This document shows positions 12,401-24,300 of a stretch of DNA of 64,000 bases, piece by piece. The DNA comes from Xiphias gladius. Taxonomy: Eukaryota; Chordata; Actinopteri; Istiophoriformes; Xiphiidae. Under the pieces are notes generated by a model. It ran no database searches. It was not told the origin of the DNA and saw only the letters and a program-made list of their open reading frames with translations. Position 1 is the first letter of the stretch, and each line of letters begins with the position of its first letter. Location: contig NC_053407.1 in NCBI RefSeq assembly GCF_016859285.1, positions 22,098,715 through 22,162,714 on the forward strand, given 5' to 3'. Made by a program: the position numbers and the translations under genes.

Positions 12401-15400
12401 ATTCAGGTGCTTGCGTGCATGGCTTTGTATTGCATGACTCGTGGCTTTTTGCCAGGTATCCCAGAATACACCTGGATAACAAGTAGCCTTCAAGCAGTGG
12501 AGATGCCAGGAGAGGCTGTTCTTTTTTTTTTTTTTTTCCTCATGCTGCTGCGCTCGGCTGGACAGATAATTATGGGATTGTGGCCAGAGATTTTTGGGGA
12601 AATATGAGAGGGCAACCTCCCGCAATCAGGCAGTGTCGGTGACCACTCGAGTGCAACGCAACACCGAGCTGCCACTCAAATTGCCGCCAGATCCTTCCTT
12701 AGAAGTAGAATGCTGATGAGCTGTGGATGTGTGTGTTTTCGTGTGTGTGTGTGTGTGTTTCCTCGTGTGTGTGTTTCCTCAGCCCAGGAAAAAAGATGGA
12801 GCAAGCAAACACACAAAAATGACCTTAATTTCTGGTTGACTGGAGTCATATCGCCTCACATAATATGAACCCCTGTCATTTGTAAGATCTGCACAAAATT
12901 ACATTTGTTTTGTCGCCATTTCATTTTTATGTGACTTCATCCATATCTAGTTTTCTGCATGTTTAAGCATGTGTTTAGATTGACCACATTAGTCAATCGT
13001 GAGTAGATGTAGGCCACTGCTGCCCTCTATGCATGACACAGGTAACTACAGTGCCCTTATGGACTCTCATTTGAGAAAAAAAATTAGCATTATTAAACCA
13101 TGCTGCAGTGTGGTAGGGCTGCCATAAATGTTCTGAAACCATAGCAATAAAACACATTCCAATACAAAAGCTAATAAGATGCTGTACGCTCCCAGGGGGT
13201 TTTTCCTTCGAAAACTACATTAAACTGGCTCAACAGTGTTCCAGTTTGAGAGCAGACACCCTGCAGTGAACCCTCAATGTCCATCAGTGGCACACTGCTA
13301 AAGCCTTGTATGGTAGGCAGTGGGCATACAGACATACATTGAAGCTCCTCTATTCGACCCTGCTGCTGTGCCCATACCCCCTGTTGCTCCTCTATGTCTC
13401 CCCAAGCGGGTCCTCCCATTCATTTGGCTCATTTGAATTCCAACATGGGAGACCTCGGATGGGCCGGGTGAACTGTTACACTACACGATAAGACTGCTAA
13501 TTCATCGCAGCAACTGTACACATTGTCTCTTTAGTGTTGACTCACAACCATAAATCTGACCATTTTGATCTAATAAGTTGGACGCACCTGTCTGAAGCCA
13601 GTAATTACTCAAAGCAGAACATGCAGAAACACATCAGAGGGTGTTTTGCGTTGCCATCTTATTGTAGGTGTACATGTAATTACATAAGCCTCAAGTGTTC
13701 AGCCTGAAAAGCGGTATGCGGAGAGTAGAGACAATAATAATCACAAACTCAGCTTACGCAAGAAGAGTTGCTCCTAGCTGCCCCCTTAACTTCAGTTTGT
13801 GCCTCGTACGTAGAGTATTATTCACAGAGATATGCTTCGTTTTTATTACACCTTGCTTTTATTACCCTAACCCTATTCTAATGTATTTTATTTTTCTTCA
13901 GTTTTCAGAAAATAACATTACTCAGGTCTCTCTTGAAAATAACATCACAACGGGACTCATTGCATTCTGCTGCACAGCAATTTTTTGCAATTCTGTTTCC
14001 TTAATCAGAAGTTAGAATTTACAAATCTCTTAGCTTGATTTGGATCATGAGTACCAAAATTGTAAAATGTTAATGTTAAGAATATTAATGTTATTTTTCA
14101 TTGTTTTGCATAACAACACCTTTCTATTCTTTTGGTGTTGTACAAAACATGCAAGGCGATGTAACCATTTTGCCAGGATTAAAAATAGAGTCATCACTTG
14201 GGATAAGGGTTACGTTTTTTATTTTGCAGGAGATTAAATATTTTTGATCCAGGACAGAAAAGCCTTTGAGAGTTCTGGGATTAGCTTAACAACTGCATTA
14301 AGCCAGAAAAACAGGTTCAACTCTGTGACACAAATGTAATGATAATAGATGAGAGGGACAAACTGGCGTTAACAGTTTCCCTATCTCACTTACAACAAGC
14401 TCTCATCTCATCTGTCCTTGTTTACCACGGAGGTTTCCTGGACATCACACAGTGTGACTTCCTCTGATAACTTCCTCCACCTGCAGAGTTTCTCCCCGGC
14501 GATTTAAGCCACTCTGGCATATCTCCCGCCTCTGCCCTTGTTCCCAAACGGCAGGGGACTTGCATCCCTCCTTCATCCCTTCTTCCCTCACTCCCTGACC
14601 CTCTCGCCCTCCTTCTTTCCTCCTCTCTCATAGCCATCGTGTGCCCTTCTCTACTGTGTCTTCTGTTGGTTCTCCTTTTTTCACTTTTCTGTTTTGCTAC
14701 TTCATCTTTCTGATTGTCACACTACTCAAACACTCTCTCCATCCCTCTCCCTCCCCCCTCCACATCGCCTCACTCCATCTCCCAGCTCACCACAGGAGAG
14801 CCCAGAGTTTGGCCTTGCTCCCTGTCTCCTGCGTGTGAACTGTGTGTGCGGTGTATTTAGGTGTTGGGATCCTGCCACTAAGGTTAGTGGAGGCATGCAG
14901 GAGATGATTAAGCACTTCAAAAGGTCCACAGGTGTGAGGGCTATCCCACACCAGGCGATGCAATGACACACACTCCAGCACACGCACACACACACATTGA
15001 ATTAATCTGAGAGCTCCGCAGCTTGTGGTTGCATGTCCCAGTCAAACGTAGAGTTCCTTTGAAGGTCCCACTGGCACCAGGCAACATCTTTATATTACAA
15101 ATATCACACCTAAATGCTCATCACCTCAGGCATGCACAGAATCATGAAGTCATTCAAGTACACTCAAATGGACTCGCATCTTACAATTAAGGATTATGTG
15201 TTTGTGAAAGCAGGAATATAGAGAATACACACTCTTGGCCACCACAATTGCAGTAATGGCTGTCATTACGCTGCTTCATACAAAATAACTTAATTGCAGT
15301 TTGTTTACACGTGGCAAAATCTCCTTTTGATGTACCTCAGACCATGTGTATGTGCTATCAGAAGACATAAAAAGTCTATTAAAGAAAAACATATAGTGTA

Positions 15401-16290
15401 TAGTTTATGACTCACTAGAGAATAACAAACAGGCCTTTATTATGAGGGGTATCTCGTTTGCTGTCATCCACCTAGCCTGAAAACATAATAAGCAGGCCTG
15501 TGTGTGATAGGGGACTCCCATCATTTTGCGTGTATCGTTTTCATTAGCATAAACTGAAGCTCAGCTGTGAAAAATTATGCAAAAGTCGCTTGTCGTCATC
15601 AGGACTCATCAAAATCGAATGTGACATTAAAGGATTGCTATTTTGCCTGCGTTTCTGGGTGATCTCTGTTGCTGCTGCATTTTCGTACAGTCCATATGCT
15701 CTGAGTCAGTGTTTCCACAAACTTCATCCTCAAAAAAAAAAAAAAACAATTTCACATACCAACGTTATTAAAAACATTTTCATCGGTTTTTAATTAAGTT
15801 TTGAAATTCTGTCTCCCTCTATGTGTAGCCTCACATAGTTTCAGATGACTTTGGGTAGTTTTAACCGGGCCGTGCTTAAGTACAGTCACGAGTGGCCGTA
15901 GAGCTCTAGTCTCGTTTCATGTGTCTGTTTGGGTTTAGTGTTCGTTTTAGCAAATAAAATGTTTTCTCATGCTTAGCTTTAAAGTACAGTTTAATATTCC
16001 AAACACACGCACCTCGCAAATCATCGCCCCACCCATCCTGCGGGACGGCCAGGCCCTCCAGTCCACATGGAACTAATCACAATTCAACAAACACGGTGTA
16101 AATGGCAACTAACACACCGTAAACTGATAAAATATTGCTAGTGCACATAGAAAAAAATGGTACTCTAAGTGATTTTGAGCAACTGCCTCAATTTTTCTAC
16201 TAGTTTGCCGGTGGTGTTTGACACGGGTTTGGCTTGATGAGGTTGTTTGTTCCATGCAGCTTCAAAGCTTGAAAGGAGGAGGAGACCACG
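9470..16290. other. Gene-free stretch with possible decayed retroelement pieces
   Basis: There are no supported genes. A short frame at 11452-11664 (plus) continues, after stops, into a segment with MQTRLTKLEST-like text. This recalls the coiled-coil of LINE ORF1 proteins, but it is too decayed to assign. Small TG/CA tracts occur at 12741-12775 and 14977-14995. The poly-T run near 12522-12538 and the C-run near 11028-11037 are low-complexity sequence only. Confidence 0.35.
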
Positions 16291-16296
16291 TTCGAG

Positions 16297-16378
16297 ATGG
16301 CTTTTCCTTCCCTGATGTGTTTGGTGTACGTTGCCAGCGTGGCGCGGTGGTTTTTAGCTGAACCAACTGACCTCCACG
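16297..16378 (+). CDS. Candidate first coding exon with signal peptide (orphan)
   Basis: An ATG in good Kozak context (G at -3, G at +4) opens a 27-codon frame that ends in phase 1 at a strong donor (ACG|GTGAGTAAA). The encoded start, MAFPSLMCLVYVASVARWFL followed by AEPTDLH, looks like a hydrophobic signal peptide and the first strand of an extracellular domain. Class II cytokine receptors have this exon-1 layout, with a phase-1 junction soon after the signal peptide. I could not find a matching second exon between here and irak4. It may therefore be part of a gene I cannot follow, a non-coding first exon, or chance. Confidence 0.2.
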
Positions 16379-16379
16379 G

Positions 16380-17800
16380 TGAGTAAATGTGCAGTGTTTC
16401 TCTACAGTTCTTACCTGCCTCTATTCGGCCAGCGATGCCACTCCTAAATCCAAATCCACGGGGGGGGGTAGAACCTGATGAGCTACTGCTGGGAGAAAGA
16501 GAGTGAGAGAGTGAAATGATGAGGGAGTAAAAAACAAACAAACAAACAAAAACAAAAAGAATTAAAAAGAATAATCCAGAAAATAAGGCAGAAGGCTCAA
16601 AACAAGGCTGGTATTGCTCTAAAATGAAGTCTTAGGTCCATAACTCAAGTGTTGTGAAGTGCTACTTTTGACTGAGTTAGAATATTTCAGTTAATTAAAT
16701 CAGTTGCTTGTGGTCAACAGCCTTCATTCAAGTGTCAAAGATGTTTTTGTGTGCTTCTACCACAGGAACGAACAAAAGTAAGGGTCTATGGCCATGCTAG
16801 CGGTCCTGTGCTGCATTTTCGGGCCGTGTCAGAAATCACTTCCTTAGCATGAAGAGCACTATATCCAGCCCCTACCATTTTCACGTGAATGTCAGAATTC
16901 AGAGTTTGAAACGTATCCGTTACACAGTGACCTGAAAAACTAAAAAAAAGGCGGTAGGTGCACTTTCTTTCCGTCAGCGGCCCCACAATGCAATGCGTTG
17001 CACTTTATTGGCGCCCGCGCCCGCCGGTGGCCACGCGAAGGGACGATGCACCGACCGACCGACCGACCTTCGGCCCTGGTAACGTAAACGTGTTGGAGCG
17101 GACGGACGCGAGCGAAACCCCCGCAGCTGGGTTCAGCGTCGCATGAAAAAAGAAAGAAAAAAAAAAAGGCTTCCCAAAGGAGCGGAGTCTGTTACAGCGG
17201 CACATTAATGCCCGTGGTTTTGTTTTTTGTTTTTTTAAATAAGATGTTAAACAAGCAGACGCGGCCGCAGGGTTCACACACCCTCGTCTACGTGGTGTAG
17301 AGTCGTAGAAGTGCGCAAGACTGAGACAGCAGAGGAGGAGTATTTGTCTTTCATTTTATTTATGTTTAAAGATGCTTTTCTATCTATAGCTAGATAGGAC
17401 ACCGACACTTAAGAGCTACGGTATAATAGATACCATAGGGATCTGTTTATCTGTCAAGAGTCAAGTGTCACAAAAACATTCAAAGAGGGATATAAAAAAT
17501 AAAATGATAAAAACGTAAATAATGAAGTGTTAATATGGGGGGTCGCACTGATTCAACCACTAATACAACTGAATACAGTTTAAATGCTGGAGTAATACAC
17601 AGCCTGTTAATTAAAACATCAGGTAAACTCTGCTTTGAATATACATAACGACTTAATGGATACAGAAGTCATGAGCATGCAACCGAGAAACCATAGGGGA
17701 AACATTCAAATCGTGGATCAAATTACATTTAAGTTAAAAAAAAAAAGAACATAATTATAAGTTTTTAAAAAAAGACCAAAACATATTCTCAAACATTAAG
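16380..17800. other. Upstream flank of irak4 with one GC-rich block
   Basis: This is mostly AT-rich, with no exon I can support. A compact GC-rich, CpG-containing block at about 16975-17145 includes a short GACC tandem (about 17053-17067). It could be a distal promoter or a small CpG island, but I see no initiation codon or splice signal that ties it to a gene. Confidence 0.35.
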
Positions 17801-17829
17801 AAACATTCATAAGGAGTGAAGTCTCTTTA

Positions 17830-18304
17830 GTGTCCACAAGAGGGCATCGGAAAACTCTGAACCTATGGACCACCACGGGCTCTCCGTGTCCCTCTCTGTT
17901 TCCCTCTCCGCTGCTCGGTCTCGGGCAAAAAGCTGGGAGACACACGGGCAGCGGGGGGGGGAGTAAAGCGTGGCCGTATACCGGGGTGCGCACGGTGCGC
18001 AGAGGCGACCGGACCCCCCCTCTCGACCCTCGCCGCCTCGCAGTTCCCCGTTGTAGGAGGAGCCTCTCCGGCGGGGACCGGCCCGCCGTGGTGCGTTTGA
18101 GGAAGTTGCGCAATTTCGGAAAAGCCAACGCTTCGCTGGTGTGTCGGCGAAACGCCAGCCTTTGCGAGGGTTCTGCGTGTTACTGGCTGAAGTCGGCGGG
18201 GGATAATAAACACCCACAGCGGCTCCGCAAAACGCGCGGCGTCTCGGTGTAACGGTCAGACAAAAGTCCGCACCCGGGGGTTTGCCAGTTATTTCCCACG
18301 CACG
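17830..18304 (+). promoter_or_regulatory. irak4: irak4 promoter and 5' UTR region (CpG-rich)
   Basis: About 470 bp of GC- and CpG-rich sequence lies directly before the irak4 start codon and contrasts with the AT-rich DNA to its left. This is typical of a vertebrate CpG-island promoter. No TATA box is obvious close to the ATG. The long open frames here on both strands (up to 217 codons) are a by-product of the high GC content. The transcription start site cannot be fixed from sequence alone. Confidence 0.5.
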
Positions 18305-21300
18305 ATGTGTAATTCGGTGACTTCCGCCACTTACATTCGCAACCTCAGTTACAGTCTGCGTCGCAAGCTGTCCGATTTTCTGGACCCTCAAGACACTTGG
18401 AAAGATGTCATTGTCTCGATAAGAAAGCCGAGTGGGGAGGCAAGGTACTCTCAGCATCATGTGAGGTAGGCCTTTCTAGCTGGTGACATGGCAGACAAAC
18501 CGATTTCTTTATTGAGTAGGCCTAGAACGCTTTAACACACTATCCATCTATCCAACTATCCAACTATCCACCTGTCCATCTGTCCTTGTCCCTTCAGGAG
18601 ATTTGAAGGCCTTGTTGCACAGGGGAGAAGTCCCACGGTGGAGCTGCTGAATGACTGGGGGACCTCCAACAGCACAGTGGGTGAACTTGTGGACATTTTG
18701 AGGAGTCACAAGTTACTGGCCGCTGCAAGTGTGCTGCTCCCTGGTATGATTTATAAAACCACTCTATAATAAGCCTACACCGCTTATCTAAGGTCAGTGG
18801 CGATGACATGTAACTTTGAACAACATGCACATTTTTGGAGAGTCATCTGCATCGTCCATCCTTTTTTTTTTTTCCCCCTCCAATGTCCCATTTTCTTCGG
18901 TTCGGTCAGAGAACTAGATAACTCTGTCCAAAATGTTCAGTGAGTGAGCACAGAAACTCAAGACTTCATTCATTAATTAGTGTTTGTTTTATTACATTTA
19001 CTGGTCAGGGACTATATACAGAAAACCATGAATCTCATACAAAGGAAAGAGGGGCTTTGTACCAGATTTAGCTACTTTCCATATTCAGTCCCTGGGCTCT
19101 TAAAGGTCAAGTGATCCCTGGGAAAAAGAGAGGTGCCAAACCGCACCAGCAAGGAAGGCTAATCACCACAGATGTTGCTAAAACGTAACCGCTACTAATA
19201 TCAGCAACTTTAATAAGTTACAGTGGGAAAACAGTGGGAAAGAAATACTGATCCCGAATGCCAGCAAGCACCAAACAGAAAGCAGACCATGATATATCGA
19301 GTTTTAGAATGAATTTGATTTTTGTGCCATGCTGTTCAAGGGCCCTCCACATGGGATTGCATGGCATACAATAATACCACAAACTAATAAAGACTTTCAG
19401 CATTTGAAATTCGTGCTCTGAACTAAGTCAAGTAAAAAGCTGCATAATACATCAAATGCATGTTCTAAAACAGATGAAAAAGGGAAATATGAATAGAAAT
19501 CTACAACATAAATACTACTACTGTACAACACATTTCATCTTTGTGTTTGTGTGTTGTCTAAATAATCTCATAATACACAAATGTTTCTATTATTTCAGAG
19601 TCTTTCACAAGAAGTTGGTTTTTAACTATATTAAAAATTCCTTCCTCAAATCAGTATATAAAAGACAATATAAAACAGACTGTATTTCATTGTGTCTTTT
19701 TTTTTTTTTCTTTATTCTTTTTTTTAAAGCACACACAGTGGAAGAGGCGAGCTCAGCAGAGGCACAGCCGGCCTCTCCAGCCGTAAACGCAGACAGTGCA
19801 CTTCCAACCAGGCTACTGGAGGAGAGGGAGACACAGCCGCCGCCTGACAGCCCCATTCCGCAGCCACAGATTCTACAGGAGACCGGTGAACCAGGGCACA
19901 CAGGTGGTTGCACTGTCACATCGGCGTTAATCCACATTTTAAGATGATTTAACTCGGTCACTTGGGGAGTGGCTGTTATGTGACTTCTTCTTTTGCACAT
20001 GTGATGATCTGGACATGAGAGGGAAGGTCGTGAAGCGTATGGTATTAACAAACTGTCAAAGTACGTTGAAAACTTCAGCCTATTTACATGGTTGAATTGA
20101 AATATTCCCCTTGTGTGTGGAATTTCCACGATATCTGGGTCGATTAAACATTTGCTAAACTACTTCCAAATAGGCAGTGGTGGAAAAACTATTCAGATCT
20201 TTTACTTAAGCAAAAGCTGCATTGCCACAGTGTAAAAATACTCCGTTACAAATAAGTCCTGCATTCAACATCTGTAATGGTCAAAGTAATGTAAAGGAGT
20301 AAAAAAGTACATTATTTTCCTCTGAATTTGAGTGAAGTAGAAATATTAAGTAGCATAAAATCGAAATACTCCATGGAAGTGCCTCATAATATTACTTTAA
20401 TACAGTAGGTGAGTAAATGTAGGTAGTTACATCCCACATCTATCTTAGTTTTATCTTAGTTCCTGAAAAGGTGACATCTTGATTCCCACAACCTGACTTA
20501 GCCGGTCAACGCTGCTGTTCAGTTGTTTTACACAATTGACCAGCAGGTGGCAGCAGTGGGGCCTTAGCCACCAAAGTCCCAATGGCACGTTTTCTGTGTG
20601 TCCCTCAGTAGACTTCTCCAGCTTCCTGTACAGTGAGCTGGTGGAGATAACTGGCAACTTTGACGACCGTCCCATGTCAGACGGCGGCAGCAGGCTTGGA
20701 GAGGGAGGCTTTGGGACGGTGTACAAAGGTCTCCTGAATGACAAACCCGTTGCGGTTAAAAAGCTCAATCAAGTAAGCGAAAACTGTTTTCGTAAGCCCA
20801 TACCTTTTGTGGATACCGTAAATCACAACGCAAAACCTCATCTCATTTAGATGGACGACATTGCATCGGACGAGCTGCAAGTTCAGTTCTACCAAGAGAT
20901 CCGGACTCTGAAAGCGTGAGTTTCGTCTTCTGTCGGTATCAGTGTTAATCAGTTTGCTTTAAGGTGACTCACAGGCACCTCAGAGGCATTACATTTTATC
21001 AGCTACGAGACAAGCTGTTTCTGAAGCAGGCATCTCACTCATAGTAATGGGACTTGAGAGAGTGAAAAGATTACAGGTTAGAGTAATAGTCAGGCATCAA
21101 ACACACCTGTTTCAGATTTAATGGAACGCAATTATTCTACTTACTATAATTAATTGGAAAGTAAATAGGATTGTTTGATACAGATCTCGGTCATACTTTC
21201 TTTTTTGTGGTGGGTGGGGTTTTTTCCACTGATGACAACTGCTGCACATTGTGTATCGACACTGAGGAATCTACATACAGTGCATTTGTAAGTGCAGGCC

Positions 21301-24300
21301 TGGTTTGACGAGACTGCTCGTTCCACAGGCTGAAACATGAGAACCTGGTTGACATGGTTGGATTTTCGTGTGATGGACAGCACCCATGTTTGGTGTATGC
21401 CTTCATGGCCAACGGTTCTCTGCTAGACCGACTAGCCTGCTGGGTGAGCACCATCTACGCGCCACCGCTCCACCTTGTAGTACTTGAGCTTTCACACAGG
21501 TCAGTTGCATACCTTTTGTCCTTTTAGGAAGACAGTCCTCCACTGTCCTGGCGACAGAGATGCTTGATAGCTGAAGGGACAGCAAGAGGCCTGGAGTATC
21601 TGCACTGCAACCATCATGTCCACAGAGATGTTAAAAGGTACATAAAGTAAGGTCTCTCCTCGTTATTTTTCATTTTGGTAAATGCTCTCATTCGCTTTCT
21701 TGCGGAAAGACAGCGTCAGAGGTTTGATACCAATCTCAGACCTGTTAGTGAAGCCACAGCCAGTTAGCCAGTTAGCCAGTTAGGCTAGGTAGCCTAGCGT
21801 AGTGTAAAGACTGAAAACTGTTTCGTCGTTCTTCTTTATTGTTGTTTTTACAACTTCTGCTTTTGTTAGGATTAAACAAACAGAGTACGACGTGTTAATA
21901 GGATTCAAAAAGTGGTCACAAACCTTTTTTTTTTCTTCTTCCTCTTAGTGCAAACATCCTGTTGGATGAAAAATTTGTGGCAAAGATCTCAGACTTTGGG
22001 CTGACGAGAGCATCGGCCAAACGGACATCAACGACCATGATGACGGAGAGGATCGTGGGTACCCGTGCGTACATGGCGCCCGAGGCCCTCAGAGGAGAGA
22101 TCACACCAAAGTCTGATGTCTTCAGCTTTGGAGTGGTAGGCTCTCTGCGGACACACGCGCCCCCCGACACACACACACACACACACGCACGCGCAGATGG
22201 GGATATTATGTCAGGAAAGGAAAAACTGCAAGTGTAATGTGAAATATAGAACAGAGCTCAGCACATTATTCGAGAACAAGGTTTTCCCAAAATACTGACA
22301 TGTAATTGCAGGACACAAACATTGTAGTATAAATTTTTTCCCATTTGTGAAAATAAAGCTCTTTTTTGTGTATCATCTCTCATTATTTCCTACTAGAAAT
22401 TCACAGTGAGTTTATGGGCACAGCTGAACTATATTAGTAGCTATAAATGTAAAAACATATCATATGACATTGGTTGAATGATTTACTGGACCAGCATTGT
22501 ATAAGAATGCCTGACCTTCCATATAGTAGAGTACAGCTTATATGTCTTATTAGGACAGCTGTGGAAAGGCTACAGTGTCTGTGGAGTTACTTGGCACATG
22601 GTGGGGTAATGAAGGCTTTCTGTCGTCCAGAGCCACGTGATTAACCCCGTCTCTCTGCCATCTGCAGGTGTTGCTAGAAATACTGTCTGGACTCCCGCCA
22701 GCCAGTGAAAACCGGGAGCCACAGTTCTTGGTAAGCAGCACAAAAGGGGCTTTCACTGTGCGGCTATCAGGCCGCAGTTTGCGATGACATCTTATTAAAG
22801 GCTTTGCATTTAATTAGTAAGGGGCCGTTATCAGGTAGCAGTCCTTAAAGAGCAACCGAAACTGATTTGAAGTTTCATCTTTGCTGATCATATGCTGAGC
22901 AACTCAAGCCGCCGCTCAGGACGGTAATACACAAATCAATATTTTGGACCGTATAGCCAATGAAAATGGACGCTCCAAATCAAACATCTTCACCGTGACA
23001 AGTGCGATAATCCTCACTTGAAAACCAAGAAATATTTTCCTCAAATCGCGGCTTTTTAAAGTTTACCACTGCCGTCAGCTGTCGTGTGATTCTTTAATTT
23101 ATTTATTTATTTTTTATCCCCCCCCCTCCGTCTCTCCCCCAGATGGAGGTTAGGTACGATATAGATGACGAAGACGAGGAGCTGACTCTGGAGGACTTTC
23201 TGGACAAAAAAATGAAAGACTGGGAGCTGAGCCAGGTGGAGACTACCTACTCTTTGGCTTGTAACTGTCTCCATGATCGGAAAAACAGGCGGCCAGTCAT
23301 CAAACAGGTACAGTGAGGAATGACACTGGCCGATATGGAGATGTAGTGTTATAGCTAGTGTGCTGGCATCTGCACCACTTTCTACATTGCTGTAATCATT
23401 CCTCCTGTGCATTCTAGCCATGAATCGATCCTTACCTTGCACAAATCTAATGTAAGAGATGGGGGGCCCAGGTAGCAAAATGAAACTTCGAGCCCAACAT
23501 ATGCCGGGGTCCTCGGCCCGAGTCTGGCCCGTACACCTCCACATCTGTGATGATCCTGGCTGTTGTCCTCCAGTGTTGGCTGACAGCCAGGAGGATTTTC
23601 TGTGTGTGTGCCAGAAGTGGTCCAGGTGCGGAAGTAGCAGCTGACAATCATGCTGCACGTGGGCCAGACTTGGGCCGAGGTACAGGGTGTGTATTGAGCC
23701 AGAGGAAACACAATATGTGGCCCAAGTATTTGCCAGAATAATTTTGCTACCGGATCCACGGTTCCCATTCTTTGCAAAAATGGATTCTGAAGTTCAGGTG
23801 TAGCTTATATGGGGACTCAGCAGTCTGAGTTAAACAATTCAAGTGGGGTGTGTTTTCTGAGCGAGACTCAATGATAATTCAAATGGTTATAACAGCACAC
23901 ACTTTCAAAACATGCTTTGCTCAAAGGCGTCATGTTGTTGCCCTCAGGTGCTCGTTTGATTATCAGTTTTGAAAAGTTCCACAAATTGTCAGACGCAGTT
24001 GTCCTCCTGTTCAGATATCGGAAAAGGTGTGATGGGAGTGGGTTTCATATGCTGTTTGACCGTCTGGCAAGCACTTAATTTGAATAATGCGCACTCCTAT
24101 ACAGCAACTGATAACTCTTTCAGTGCACATATGCACATGTAAGCATTGCATTAAGGCAGACTTTCAAAGATGTGAACCTACCCTTTAAGGGACTCAGCAG
24201 CTGCAGCAGTGAATTCCAGGGAATATCACAGTGGTGGCGCTTTGGTCAAAATGAAACATTAATATTTTTCCTTTGGTCTTTTTATGAAGGGGTCAAGAAA

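Noticed and set aside
13171..13419. Gag-like Gln/Glu-rich frame on the minus strand
   Set aside because: Only a short Gln-rich helix is suggestive; no zinc knuckle, protease or LTR nearby.
17807..18460. 217-codon minus-strand open frame at the irak4 promoter
   Set aside because: It lies in GC- and CpG-rich DNA where stop codons are rare, overlaps irak4 exon 1 on the other strand, and has Arg/Pro/Gly-rich text with no family resemblance.
23107..23777. 131- and 183-codon minus frames over irak4 exon 10 and intron 10
   Set aside because: They run antisense through a confirmed irak4 exon and through the MITE at 23471-23751; a by-product of its GC content.
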